A stretch of DNA of 64,000 nucleotides from Turicibacter bilis (GTDB lineage: Bacteria > Bacillota_I > Bacilli_A > MOL361 > Turicibacteraceae), in contig NZ_CP071249.1 in the NCBI RefSeq assembly GCF_024499055.1, forward strand, positions 186,001-250,000, written 5' to 3'. The notes beneath the pieces are model-generated. The model was not told where the DNA came from, made no database searches, and saw nothing but the letters and a program-made list of their open reading frames with translations. Made by a program: the position numbers and the translations under genes. Numbering within the stretch: position 1 is the first letter of the stretch; the number at the start of each line of letters is the position of its first letter. Positions 36,161-45,691 of the stretch are shown in pieces.

Positions 36161-36214
36161 ACGTTAACTTTGATTTTCAAAATAGTTGACAATAAAAATA
36201 TTGGGTGTTAAGAT
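36161..36214 (+). promoter_or_regulatory. birA promoter with probable BirA operator
   Basis: TTGACA (36186-36191), 17 bp, TAAGAT (36209-36214). Over the -35 box lie the half-sites GTTAAC (36163-36168) and GTTGAC (36185-36190) separated by 16 bp, close to the GTTAAC-N-GTTAAC layout of BirA boxes in Firmicutes. Autorepression by biotinyl-AMP-bound BirA is inferred. Confidence 0.6.
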
Positions 36215-36239
36215 GTAAACTATTGGAAGGTGAAATATC

Positions 36240-37202
36240 ATGGGATTAAAACAAGAGATATTGAAATTATTAGAGGAAAATCGTGAACAATATTTATCTG
36301 GACAAGAGATTGCGAATCGCCTCTCCTTTAGTCGAACAGCTGTCTGGAAGTCTATAAAGGCATTAAAAGAGGATGGATATGAGATTGATGCTATTTCAAA
36401 TAAAGGATATCGATTAGATACGACGTGTGATTTATTATCAGCTGAAGGAATTCGATGTTATTTATCATCGGATTATCACAACGTACCTATAGAGGTGCAT
36501 CAACAGATTGATTCAACGAATACGGAAGCAAAGAAACAAGCGATGAATGGAGCACCTCATGGGACTGTGATATTAGCCGAAGAGCAAACAGCTGGACGTG
36601 GACGTTTAGGAAGAACGTTTTATTCTCCTAAAGGAACAGGCATTTATATGAGTATGATTTTACGTCCCAATTTACATCTTAGTCAATCGATTCACGTCAC
36701 GACTTCAGTTGCGGTGGCCATCTGCCAAGTGATTGAAAGGTTAACGAATCAAAAACCACAAATTAAATGGGTCAATGATATTTATTTAAATCAACAGAAA
36801 ATTTGTGGGATTTTAACAGAAGCAGTGACAGATTTTGAAAGTGGGAATGTAGAATATCTGATTTTAGGGATTGGTTTGAATGTTCATACTAAACACTTTC
36901 CAGTTGAGCTACAAGCGATTGCAGGCTCTTTGAATCCAGAGGTAGTCACTCGCAATCAAATATGTGCTCATTTGTTAAATGAAATTTTTCCACTTTGTGA
37001 GGATTTCAGTCATCCATTTTTACTCGATGAGTACAAATCAAGATCTAATGTATTAGGGAAGTGGATCACATTCATGCAAAATCAACAGAGGTATGAAGCT
37101 TTAGCAGAAGATATTGATGCTCAAGGAGGACTAAAAGTTCGATTGAAAAGTGGAGAGCAGATGACCTTGAATTCAGGTGAAATTTCAATTCAATGGATAT
37201 AA
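36240..37202 (+). CDS. birA: Bifunctional biotin-protein ligase / biotin operon repressor BirA
   Basis: Attaches biotin to carboxylase carrier proteins and, when charged with biotinyl-AMP, represses biotin genes. The 320-residue protein has the N-terminal winged helix (SGQEIANRLSFSRTAVWKSIKALKEDGYEI, residues ~18-50), the ligase core with DSTNTEAKK and the biotinyl-AMP loop EEQTAGRGRLGR, then KWVNDIYL (catalytic lysine region) and GILTEA. The C-terminal SH3-like domain completes it. GGAAGGTG precedes the ATG. The full DNA-binding domain supports a regulatory role, and bioY follows about 100 nt later. Confidence 0.96.
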   Translation: MGLKQEILKLLEENREQYLSGQEIANRLSFSRTAVWKSIKALKEDGYEIDAISNKGYRLDTTCDLLSAEGIRCYLSSDYHNVPIEVHQQIDSTNTEAKKQAMNGAPHGTVILAEEQTAGRGRLGRTFYSPKGTGIYMSMILRPNLHLSQSIHVTTSVAVAICQVIERLTNQKPQIKWVNDIYLNQQKICGILTEAVTDFESGNVEYLILGIGLNVHTKHFPVELQAIAGSLNPEVVTRNQICAHLLNEIFPLCEDFSHPFLLDEYKSRSNVLGKWITFMQNQQRYEALAEDIDAQGGLKVRLKSGEQMTLNSGEISIQWI

Positions 37203-37306
37203 ATTTAATAATTGAAAAATTAGAAAGTTCTTTAATTATTTTACTTACAAGTGAAACAAAACGCTGATTATTAGGTGATTTACGAATCAAAAAGTGAGGG
37301 ATAGTG

Positions 37307-37858
37307 ATGAAAACAAAGGATTTAACAAAAATGGCAATTTGTATAGCCTTACTGAGTGTATCGTCGTATTTATCATTTCCATTACCATTTACACCAACGA
37401 TGGTTACCGCACAAACAATTATGATTAATGTAAGTTCGTTACTACTCACGCCACAACAAGTATTTATAACTGTAATGTTATATCTTTTGATGGGGTTGCT
37501 TGGATTTCCAGTTTTCGCAGGAGGCGGTTCAGGATTAGCTTATATTGTAAGTCCAAGTGGAGGCTTCCTCTTAGCCTTTTTAATAGCTGCTCCTGTCATA
37601 AGTCTTATGAGGCAAAAAGTAGCTGTTAACTTTAAACGTTATTTACAAGTGACAGTCTTTATTGGGATGCCAATTATTTATTTCATAGGTGCTGTTTGGA
37701 TGAGTGTGGTTACCCATATGGGTTTGATTGCGACATTAAATGCTGCGGTTCTTCCTTTTGTGATTGGCGATACGCTGAAGTGTATCATTGCTAGTACACT
37801 AGCCTTGCGATTAGAAAGATTAACTTCTAGTACAAAATGGGTGACTTCCTATGAATAG
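37307..37858 (+). CDS. bioY: Biotin transporter substrate-binding subunit BioY
   Basis: S-component of an energy-coupling-factor (ECF) importer for biotin, with six membrane helices in 183 residues. BioY marks include SSLLLTPQQVFITVMLYLLMGLLGFPVFAGG, GLAYIVSPSGGF and the late FVIGDTLKCIIA. ATG 37307 follows GAGGGATAGTG; the codon before it is a GTG that is less well spaced. No EcfA/EcfT genes are nearby, so it would share a general ECF module or act alone. With BirA next door, the cell probably imports rather than makes biotin. Confidence 0.95.
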   Translation: MKTKDLTKMAICIALLSVSSYLSFPLPFTPTMVTAQTIMINVSSLLLTPQQVFITVMLYLLMGLLGFPVFAGGGSGLAYIVSPSGGFLLAFLIAAPVISLMRQKVAVNFKRYLQVTVFIGMPIIYFIGAVWMSVVTHMGLIATLNAAVLPFVIGDTLKCIIASTLALRLERLTSSTKWVTSYE

Positions 37859-37913
37859 CGTTTCATTCTATGGATGAAAATAGAACTCGTACTAGTGGAT
37901 ATCAATGTAAAAA

Positions 37914-37946
37914 GATGAGAGCAATCTAAATAACTCTCATTTTTTT
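37914..37946 (+). terminator. Rho-independent terminator of bioY
   Basis: ATGAGAG/CTCTCAT stem with a 12-nt loop and T6. Confidence 0.75.
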
Positions 37947-38215
37947 CCATATAAGTGATCTCATGTTATCTATTATTTTTAAAATAATGCTATGTTTAAG
38001 TATAGGGTTGAAATTTTATAAACGTTACAGACCACAAGTTTTTTCAGTCTTTAATGAATATACTCTAAACATTGTTTGGCGTTATTAGGAAAGAAAATTA
38101 GATTTTATGATGGTATCGAAACGTCGATGCATCGTTTGATTTTTTATGTTGAAAAACGACTCTTTTTGAGCGATGATTTTTATAAAATGGTTCATCCTAT
38201 AAATAGGTGATAAAA

Positions 38216-39982
38216 GTGAAAAAAAATCGCAAAGATAATCGAGAGTTTAAACAATTAAAAGAGCAATTAATCGGGACACGTCAAGTCGTTAAGCATACAA
38301 AAATCGGAAACCTTTGGACACATGAATCAGCGGTCCGAAAAAAGCTAAAGCAACTTTCTCAGATGGATGGTCGCTCCATTAAAGGGTTTGATAACTTGGT
38401 GATGGATTATCGTGAGCTTCTTGATGAGATTTCACAACGACTACTTGCAGATTATAATGAAAAGAACCAAACACAATTTAAGTTCGATGAAATTGCTCAA
38501 GAATATGAAACTGAATATTTATCATCAGGTATTTTAACGGCTTTAGTAAGTAGTCACATCCCAACACTAATGGCTGAAGCCTTTCAAACACATTTTCCGC
38601 ATAATCCTAAAGATGAGTATCCAGAAGCAAGAGCACTTAAGCGAAAAGTCTACCTCCATTTAGGCCAAACAAATACTGGAAAAACATATCAAGCCATTCA
38701 ACGATTAAAACAAAGTACAAATGGAATTTATTTAGCGCCCTTAAGAATTTTAGCGTTAGAGATTTTTGAGCGTTTGAATGAAGAAGGTATTTCATGTGAT
38801 TTATTAACAGGTGAAGAAGAAGTACTCATTGAAGGTGCGAATCATCAAAGTTCGACCATCGAAAAACTAAACCTTAATGAGACGTATGAAGTTGCTGTGA
38901 TAGATGAAATCCAAATGATTGGTGATTCTCAACGCGGGGCAGCTTGGACACGAGCTTTACTTGGTTTAAGATGTCCAGAAATTCATCTCTGTGGTGCACT
39001 CAATTCAAAAGAGGTACTAGTGGAAATTTTAAAGGATTGCGGGGATGACTATGAAATTATTGAGTACATACGTCAAGTTCCACTTGAGATTGTTAAAGAG
39101 CCCTTTAAGTTAAGTGATGCGCAAGTTGGAGATGCCTTTATTCTATTTTCTAAACGAAAAGTATTAGAGTTAGCAAAGTTCTATCGTGAAAGTGGGATTA
39201 AGGCAAGTGTTATTTATGGTGATTTACCTCCAGAAGTACGTAAGATGCAATACCATGATTTTATTAATCAACAGAATATTATTCTTGTTTCAACTGACGC
39301 CATTGGGATGGGGGTCAATTTACCGATTAGACGAATTATATTTATGAGTCTTCAAAAATTTGATGGAGAAGAAGAACGTTGGCTAACATCCCAAGAAGTG
39401 AAGCAAATTGCAGGACGTGCAGGACGAAAAGGGCTTTATGAAGTGGGTTATGTTTGTTCGTATGGAAGAGGATACTCCTTCTTAAAAGAAAAAATTGAAA
39501 TGGAAGATGACCCGATTCAAGAGGCAGTCATGGGACCAAGTGAAGCCATTTTAGAAATTGAGGGGCTACCTTTAAAAGAAAAACTCGCCCTTTGGAGTAC
39601 AACGGCTATTGATGTTGAATGGTACCGAAAAATGGATATCCGAGATTACATTTTGATTTTAGATAAAATTAGACGCTATCATTTAAGTGAAGAAGATCAG
39701 TGGCGTCTGATGAAATTACCAATGGATGTTCATAATGAGGAGATTATCGCAACCTTACTTGCCTATATTGAGAATTATTTTATTCAAGATCAGGATGAAC
39801 TTCCAAAACCTTATCAAAAAGAAGAAAGTTTACGAACACTTGAAACGTATTATCAGAAAGTAAATCTGTATTACTCTTTCTGTAAAAATTTCGACATTCC
39901 CTTTGATTTAGACTGGGTATATGAAGAACGACTTCGAGTAAGTGAACGAATCAATGAATTTTTAGTAAATGGTAAATATTAA
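38216..39982 (+). CDS. SUV3-like superfamily-2 RNA helicase
   Basis: A 588-residue helicase of the Suv3 group, best known from the mitochondrial RNA degradosome and rare in bacteria. Motif I is LHLGQTNTGKTYQA (family form GPTNSGKT), then IYLAPLRILALEIFERLN, LLTGEEE, motif II VIDEIQMIGD, the Suv3-specific RGAAWTRALLGL and HLCGALN, and motifs V/VI VSTDAIGMGVNLP and QIAGRAGRKG. An N-terminal 140-residue region precedes the core, and a helical C-terminal domain follows. I start at GTG 38216 because AGGTGA is 6 nt upstream; GTG 38207 is the alternative. It should unwind RNA with ATP, perhaps with PNPase or RNase R. No partner gene is adjacent. Confidence 0.9.
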   Translation: MKKNRKDNREFKQLKEQLIGTRQVVKHTKIGNLWTHESAVRKKLKQLSQMDGRSIKGFDNLVMDYRELLDEISQRLLADYNEKNQTQFKFDEIAQEYETEYLSSGILTALVSSHIPTLMAEAFQTHFPHNPKDEYPEARALKRKVYLHLGQTNTGKTYQAIQRLKQSTNGIYLAPLRILALEIFERLNEEGISCDLLTGEEEVLIEGANHQSSTIEKLNLNETYEVAVIDEIQMIGDSQRGAAWTRALLGLRCPEIHLCGALNSKEVLVEILKDCGDDYEIIEYIRQVPLEIVKEPFKLSDAQVGDAFILFSKRKVLELAKFYRESGIKASVIYGDLPPEVRKMQYHDFINQQNIILVSTDAIGMGVNLPIRRIIFMSLQKFDGEEERWLTSQEVKQIAGRAGRKGLYEVGYVCSYGRGYSFLKEKIEMEDDPIQEAVMGPSEAILEIEGLPLKEKLALWSTTAIDVEWYRKMDIRDYILILDKIRRYHLSEEDQWRLMKLPMDVHNEEIIATLLAYIENYFIQDQDELPKPYQKEESLRTLETYYQKVNLYYSFCKNFDIPFDLDWVYEERLRVSERINEFLVNGKY

Positions 39983-40060
39983 AGAAAAAAGATGATATAA
40001 GTAATAATAGGTGAGAAATTAAATACTGAAAAATAATAAAAAGAAGCAACAGCTCCTTAA

Positions 40061-40113
40061 AAAAGAACCTATAAGATAGATACTTGAAAAAGTGTGAGCT
40101 TATAGGTTCTTTT
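40061..40113 (+). terminator. Rho-independent terminator
   Basis: AAAAGAACCTATAAG pairs perfectly with CTTATAGGTTCTTTT. The IS66 target duplication begins inside its T tail at 40109. Confidence 0.85.
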
Positions 40114-40260
40114 ATTGTAACTATTCAGCCACCAAGTAAACAACATCCGTTTCTTGGTGGTTTTGTTAATGATATGTAGTTCTATTGACCTACTTACCTA
40201 CTTGTAAAATTTGAGTTATAATATCCTTACTATTCCAACTTTAGAAGAAGGTGTCATCTC

Positions 40261-41281
40261 ATGTCAGAATATGAAATCATCAAAGTTTATCAGGAGGGGA
40301 TTCAATCCGTTATTAGTTTAGTTCAAGGACTTTCCACTCAAATCTCTGAGTTATCTCAGACTGTTTCAGATTTAGATGCTCGCCTTAAAAAACTTGAAAA
40401 ACAATCAAATAAAACAAGTAAAAACAGTAGTGGGTTCCCTGCCATTTATCGTCGATAAATGTTTCTACCACTAGTAGGGTAATGACCTCCCTCAACCGAT
40501 GGTTTCAAAAAGACAAAAAGTTTACGTCAACCTTCAAACAAAAAAACGGGTGGTCAAGTCGGGCATAAAGGTTCAACCTTAAAAATGGTAGAAAATCCGA
40601 ATCATGTTGTGACACATCATCAACAAACTTGCCAAGGGTGTGGATGCCGTTTGGAAGATGTTAAGCCTGAAAAAACGATGAAGCGTCAAGTCTTCGATTT
40701 ATCCTCCTTAAACTTTCAAAGGAACCGTCATCCATGATCATTGGACACCGTATTTTAAATATGATGATTGCACTCATGCTTTATGTAACGTTCATCATTT
40801 AAGAGAATTCAAAGGAATCATCGAGTTTGAGAACCAACAGTGGGCAAAGGACATGACGGAATTATTGCTTGAAGCTAAAACTTATTCAGAAGAGACTGAA
40901 TATCCTTTACCACGAGATAAGGTTCAAGAATTTGGGCAGCGATATCAAACAATCATTGAAGAAGGCTATCTGGCGAATCCTTTAAAAGCTCATGAAAAAA
41001 ATACAGATCCAGTTCGATTACTCAATCGTTTATCGAAACGACAAGAAGAGGTGCTAGAATTTCTATATCAAGTTGAAGTTCCATTTGATAATAATTTAGC
41101 TGAGCGTGATGTCCGAATGACTAAAACGAAACAAAAAATATCAGGCTGTTTTCGAACAGAAAAAGGGGCTCATTGTTTCGCACGAATCAGAGGATTCATT
41201 TCAACTTGTCAAAAGCAAGGATTAACGATCATTGAAAGTATTGAAACCATTTTAAGAGGAAATACGATTCAATTTTCATAA
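40261..41281 (+). pseudogene. IS66 transposase (tnpC) fragments
   Basis: The N-terminal part (40261-40431) has a leucine-zipper (LSTQISELSQTVSDLDARLKKLE) and SNKTSKNSS. A 49-bp dispersed repeat then interrupts it. Coding resumes at about 40485 with PPSTDGFKKTKSLRQPSNKKTGGQVGHKG and the zinc-finger segment HHQQTCQGCGC. Around 40705-40730 there is a deletion that removes the middle of the catalytic domain. The C-terminal part (to 41281) has HALCNVHHLREF and VPFDNNLAERDVRMTKTKQKISG, which carries the catalytic Glu, and GFISTCQKQG. The product cannot be functional. Confidence 0.88.
40432..40480 (-). repeat. Dispersed ~50-bp hairpin repeat inserted in IS66 tnpC
   Basis: Reads GGGTTCCCTGCCAT on the + strand and ends CTAGTAGGGT; on the minus strand it has the CCCTA start, the GTAGAAA bulge, an inner CATTTATC/GATAAATG stem and the AGGGAACCC end of the family at 8319-8420. 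It separates NKTSKNSS from PPSTDG of the transposase, which are contiguous in intact IS66 proteins. Confidence 0.8.
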
Positions 41282-41400
41282 AATACAAGAGGGGGACTTC
41301 ATGAAATGGGTACCTCTTTTTAGCTTACCCTCTTGTACTAGGCTGAATAGTTACCTTTTATTTTATAATAGAAAAAAAGATAACTTAAGAGAAGTATGGT

Positions 41401-42735
41401 GAAGAGAATGAGTCAAAAGAAGTTTACAGATAAAGAAATCAACATTTTAAATAAAAACCCTTATGTTAAAAAGGTATCAGAAAAAGCAATTATTTGTCAT
41501 GATGAATTTAAACGTTTATTAGTTGTACAACTAGATGAAGGAAAAACTCCTCGTATGTTTTTTTAACAAGCAGGATTTAATGTTGAGATGATCGGCATGA
41601 AACGGATTGGATCTGCTGTTTTTAGTTGGAAATTGGCTTATGAAAAACCTGGATTATTTGGATTAAAAGATACGCTTCCGATGAATTCGGCACGTCGTTT
41701 AAATAGAGAGTTAACCGCTCAAGAGCAGACAGCTAAGCTTGAAGCTAAAATTAAATTATTAGAAGCAGAGAATGAATTATTAAAAAAGGTATATTTGATG
41801 GAGAGGGGGAGACTAAAGTAGTTAAATCCCTCACTCCTTCACAGAAATATGAGTTAATTACACAAGTCATTGAACACTTTAACTTAAAAGGTGTCATCGG
41901 CTATTTTTGTGATACCTTAAACGTCTCACGCTCAGGCTATTATCGCTATTTTAGTGGTGATGCAAAATAGAATCGACTAAAATGTGAAGAAGTGGATTTA
42001 ATGGTTAGGGATCTTATTTTGAATATTTTTAATCATCGTGGATACAAAAAAGGATCTCTTCAAATTAAAATGACATTAGAAGGTGAAATGGGGATTGTTT
42101 ATAGCCTTAAACGAATTAGACGCATCATGAAAAGATAGAGAATTATCTGTCCCCATCGTCGAAGGAAACCCTATTTAAAACAACTAAAAGCAACAGAAGA
42201 ACATCGCGTTTTTAAATCGAGAATTTAGAGAAGAAACACCAGGTAAAGTCTTACTCACTGATATTACTTATTTATATTATGGAACTGGAAAAGTAGCCTA
42301 TCTATCGATTATTTTAGATGCCTCTACCATTAAAATTTTATCTTATCATGTTTCGGATAGTTTAGGGATGCCATTGGGGACTGAAACCATTGAAAAACTA
42401 TTTAGGAATAAACGAATCCCACTTCATCCAGAAGCGTTTATCCACTCTGATCAAGGAGCCATGATACCAGCCCAACCTTCCAAGCTCTATTAAAGAAAAA
42501 GGGATTAGGTCAATCCATGTCTCGAAAAGGAAACTGTTGGGATAATGCACCACAATAATCTTTCTTTGATTACTTCAAAGATGAATCCCTATTAAAGAAT
42601 GCCAAACATTAGATGAGGTAAAATACGAAGTCAAACGATATAAGATGTATCATAATATAGCACGTTATCAATGGAATTTAAAAAAGATGACTCCTGTGGG
42701 GTACAGAAATCATCTTTTAAATGTAGCTTAACTCA
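41401..42735 (+). mobile_element. Decayed IS3-family element
   Basis: orfA starts at ATG 41408 (MSQKKFTDKEINILNKNPYV), meets a stop near 41565 and continues FNVEMIGMKRIGSAVFSWK with a leucine-zipper (EAKIKLLEAENELLKKVY). orfB, from about 41815, reads VKSLTPSQKYELITQVIEHF and has stops and frameshifts. The integrase core is still visible: LLTDITYLYYG (first D), IHSDQGA (second D) and SMSRKGNCWDNAPQ followed by a stop where the catalytic Glu region begins. The tail NLKKMTPVGYRNHL is the normal IS3 end. It begins right after the IS66 target duplication. Ends not resolved. Confidence 0.82.
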
Positions 42736-42841
42736 TGTTTTTTTGAAATGTCCTTGACATAGGTTCCAGATTACCTTATTATTACGCTTCTTAATTCATA
42801 TCAAGTGATAAATACTGATTGAAAAAAAGAGTGTTAGAAAT

Positions 42842-43435
42842 TTAAGGATATAAATAATTTAAAAAAGTTAATACAGTATCTTTATTTGAACAATTTTTAA
42901 TTATTCCTAAATATAGATTCCCATTAAAATTAAATTTGGACATTAAAGGGCTATTCGTTATCTCGATAACAGAGGAAGTGTCGTCAATAGTTAATAAGTG
43001 GTTTTGTAGAGAACTATTAGAACTTAATTCATCCAGAGAATATAGGAAATCATTTTCACTAAAATAATTTAGAGAAGAATCATCCATTATGACTATGTCT
43101 AACTGTTGAGCATTGATTGTTGCTAGAAGTTTTAAATGTGAGGCATAGGTGATTTCGTATTCTTCTTGAGTTGGATTATTTTTAATATAAAGATTATCGT
43201 AAAGTTGTACTTTAGCATCATCAATAGTAAGAGTAGTAATAAAATTATCACTTATAACAAGTGATGCTTGATCACTTAAATTAACATTAACTAAACCGAT
43301 ATTAAGAATGATATCTTTTCTAAATAGGAGGCCGTGAGTTATATTAATGACGAAGTATAGTAGTAGGATAATAGCTAAAACATGAAATTTATAATAGTCA
43401 TAAAAATATCTTAATTTATTAAATTCCACACTCAT
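42842..43435 (-). CDS. Single-pass membrane protein of unknown function
   Basis: A 197-residue protein with a cytoplasmic N-terminus (RYFYDYYKFH), one membrane helix (VLAIILLLYFVINITHGLLF) and an extracytoplasmic domain of alternating strands and helices. The YYK-H-helix opening followed by a domain with INAQQLDIVIMDDSS is reminiscent of proteins encoded beside DUF624 genes in carbohydrate ABC loci. Last gene of the leftward LacI unit, 22 nt after the DUF624 gene. I do not know its role. Confidence 0.72.
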   Translation of the reverse strand: MSVEFNKLRYFYDYYKFHVLAIILLLYFVINITHGLLFRKDIILNIGLVNVNLSDQASLVISDNFITTLTIDDAKVQLYDNLYIKNNPTQEEYEITYASHLKLLATINAQQLDIVIMDDSSLNYFSENDFLYSLDELSSNSSLQNHLLTIDDTSSVIEITNSPLMSKFNFNGNLYLGIIKNCSNKDTVLTFLNYLYP

Positions 43436-43457
43436 TTATATATTTCTCCTTTATTTT

Positions 43458-44099
43458 CTAGACTAGTTTTTGTTCGTCAAGCCTTTTAGTTTTCTGTTCA
43501 CATTGAAGTATAATATTAGACATTAAATAAGAACTAATTAATGCTGTGATTCCCATGCCAAAGATAATAAGTGGTGTGAAAATAAATATAATTGTATAAA
43601 AAATGATAAAATGAATGAAAGTGATAACAGCGCTACACATTAAAAAACGAAGTCCAATTATTAAAGCATTTTTAAATACATAGAGTGTTTTATTTTCAAA
43701 TTTAGAAATTAATGGATAAATATAAAGGCTAATGAGAAGATAAGCTACACAAGCTACGAAATACGAGGCTAATAGGATGGTCCAAAAAATATTATCTAGA
43801 CCTTTATGATATAAAATGTAACCATCAATTAAAAGAAGGGTACCTAAAAGTGTTAAAATTATCCAAACAGAAGTACTTTGTTTAAAATTTTGTTTAAAAG
43901 ATTTAATGAAATCTTTAGTAAGATTACCTTCTTCATTACGAACAATTTTTAGTGAGACACTATATAAAGCTGTCGTTGAGGCTCCGATAGTAAAGATAGG
44001 AATTGAAAATATAAACCATAAAATATTTAAATAAGCACTGTAGCAGATGTTTGTGAGTGCTTTTGAAACAGGACTGTTATACTCGAATAGATTACCCAT
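43458..44099 (-). CDS. DUF624 (YesL-like) membrane protein
   Basis: A 213-residue protein with about five membrane helices and the DUF624 opening NPVSKAL-type sequence (NSPVSKALTNICYSAYLNILWFIFSIPIFTIGASTTALY). YesL-family proteins are encoded next to carbohydrate ABC transporters of the LplB/LplC type, as here, but their function is not established. GGAGAG precedes the ATG. It lies 25 nt after the LacI-family regulator gene and is probably co-transcribed with it. Confidence 0.9.
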   Translation of the reverse strand: MGNLFEYNSPVSKALTNICYSAYLNILWFIFSIPIFTIGASTTALYSVSLKIVRNEEGNLTKDFIKSFKQNFKQSTSVWIILTLLGTLLLIDGYILYHKGLDNIFWTILLASYFVACVAYLLISLYIYPLISKFENKTLYVFKNALIIGLRFLMCSAVITFIHFIIFYTIIFIFTPLIIFGMGITALISSYLMSNIILQCEQKTKRLDEQKLV

Positions 44100-44124
44100 G
44101 AAAAATCTCTCCTTTTTAATCTCA

Positions 44125-45192
44125 TTAGTGATTTGTTGATTCTCTAAGTATGAGTGTTGTTTCGGTATACATCTTACGGTAATTTAAAGTAGGTTCTTTA
44201 ATTCTTGAAAATAATAGTTCAGCAGCACAAACCCCCATTATTTGACTGTGGATATGAATAGTTGTTAGTGGAGGAGATATAATCCTTGATTCAGGAGAAT
44301 TATCAAATCCACATAAAAGAACATCATCGGGAACCTTATAGCCTTTAATTTTTAAAACGCTAATAACATCTAATGCAATAAAATCATTTGCACATATAAA
44401 TAAATCAGGTAACTCATCTAAATTATCAAGGCAATTGTGCAAGTATTCCAAATATGAACTTTGTGTTTGAAGCGATTTATCTACATTATGATTTGTAAAA
44501 CAGAATTTATCATAATACTCTATATTATGAAACAATAGACCATTACGAAATGCTAGGTAGCGTTCATAGAAAGATTGACAGTGATTAATTTCTCCAATGA
44601 AACCTATTTTTCTTTTGCCACGATGAACCATTTCTGAAATAAGTTGTTGAATTCCTGATGTGTTTTCCATATACAGGAAATCGGAATTGATAGGATTTGA
44701 TGTTAGAACATGTGAATCTACGAATAAGATAGGGATATTTAAATTACTAATCATATGATTATAATCTTTATCAAACATTTCAAAACAAATAATCCCAGCA
44801 CAAGTATGTTTGTTAAAAGAAGAGGGAAGTTTTAATGAGCTTAATTCTTCAGGTAAAACTCTGATGATTGTAAGCGTATAATTTAATTGTGATAATTCAC
44901 GTTGAAATTTATCAAGCATTAATGATGCAAAGTGTGAATTATTTAAGAAGGTGGATGTTAATAAAATGATTTCACTTTGTTTTATAGAATTAGAAACTAG
45001 ATCGTTGAAATTATTAAAGTTTGAAAATTCTGCGATTGAAAATTGTTTATATCCCATTTCTATAGCTTTTTGCATAACTTTTTCCCTAGTTGCTTCTGCT
45101 ATAACTCCAGTATTATTAAGTGCTTTAGAAACAGTATTTCTAGAAATACCTAAAGCATCAGCAATATCTTGAATTGTTACTCTATTTGACAT
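44125..45192 (-). CDS. LacI-family transcriptional regulator
   Basis: A 355-residue repressor with the N-terminal LacI helix-turn-helix and hinge (VTIQDIADALGISRNTVSKALNNTGVIAEATREKV) and a periplasmic-binding-protein-like ligand domain (GKRKIGFIGE, DLFICANDFIALDVISVLK, VLLCGFDNSPESRIISPPLTTIHI). It is divergent from the ABC importer-GH32 operon and should control it in response to a fructose-containing sugar (inference from context). Its GGAGGATAT ribosome site is good. Operator candidates are in the intervening 500 bp. Confidence 0.93.
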   Translation of the reverse strand: MSNRVTIQDIADALGISRNTVSKALNNTGVIAEATREKVMQKAIEMGYKQFSIAEFSNFNNFNDLVSNSIKQSEIILLTSTFLNNSHFASLMLDKFQRELSQLNYTLTIIRVLPEELSSLKLPSSFNKHTCAGIICFEMFDKDYNHMISNLNIPILFVDSHVLTSNPINSDFLYMENTSGIQQLISEMVHRGKRKIGFIGEINHCQSFYERYLAFRNGLLFHNIEYYDKFCFTNHNVDKSLQTQSSYLEYLHNCLDNLDELPDLFICANDFIALDVISVLKIKGYKVPDDVLLCGFDNSPESRIISPPLTTIHIHSQIMGVCAAELLFSRIKEPTLNYRKMYTETTLILRESTNH

Positions 45193-45344
45193 ATATCCTC
45201 CTTATTTTTATCATTCTAATATTGATATTTTTATCAGAATGATTTTTTATATTTATATAAGTAGTGAAATATATTTCATAATCTCAGAATCAGGTTTATC
45301 CTATCAATATTTTTGACAGAAAGATCAACTATTGTCATGCTAAA

Positions 45345-45382
45345 ATTTTCTCAGTTATGAAAACTTATCAGGACTTATATAT
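45345..45382 (-). repeat. Isolated copy of the TATATAAGTCC hairpin module
   Basis: On the minus strand: ATATATAAGTCCTGATAAG followed by a TTTTC...GAGAAAA hairpin. It matches the module that accompanies the doublets at 8278 and 51816, but no 51-bp unit is attached here. Confidence 0.65.
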
Positions 45383-45458
45383 TTAGGTTTAGTGAATGAT
45401 TGGGTATCGGAAAAATATAGAAATATATAATTATTATAATATACGAATAAAAAATAGT

Positions 45459-45645
45459 CAATTGCACAATGTTTGCGCTTTATAATGTAACAAAAATTGT
45501 GCAAACGACAAAAGATAATTTGTGCAATTAATGGTGTTGTAGATGTAAAATTTGGGATATTTTTTGGTTAAAAATAACAATATTTATTGACAATGTGTAA
45601 AAACACTGATATAAATACTAATGTAAACGGTTGTAGTGTTACATT
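45459..45645 (+). promoter_or_regulatory. Control region of the ABC-GH32 operon
   Basis: A promoter TTGACA (45587-45592), 17 bp, TATAAA (45610-45615) lies before the operon. Just after it TGTAAACGGTTGTA (45622-45635) fits a LacI/CcpA-type operator (one mismatch to the cre consensus), inside a wider dyad AATGTAA-N12-TTACATT. Upstream are three copies of TTGTGCAA (inverted at 45462-45469, direct at 45497-45504 and 45520-45527), probably extra regulator sites. Confidence 0.65.
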
Positions 45646-45691
45646 TGTAAAAGTATTGTGGAGTGAATTAATTTTAGAAAGGAGAAGAGTC

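Larger units (their letters stand above)
40117..41354 (+). mobile_element. Internally deleted IS66-family element with intact ends
   Basis: Terminal inverted repeats GTAACTATTCAGCC (40117-40130) and GGCTGAATAGTTAC (41341-41354) are perfect. They are flanked by an 8-bp target duplication CTTTTATT (40109-40116 and 41355-41362), the size expected for IS66. The 1.24-kb element lacks tnpA and tnpB and keeps only fragments of tnpC, so it cannot move by itself. The clean duplication shows that it arrived as a transposition event; internal loss may have come before or after. Confidence 0.92.

Noticed and set aside
45587-45691. N-terminal extension of permease 1
   Set aside because: It would start within the -35 box; AAAGGAG and ATG 45692 are the true start signals.
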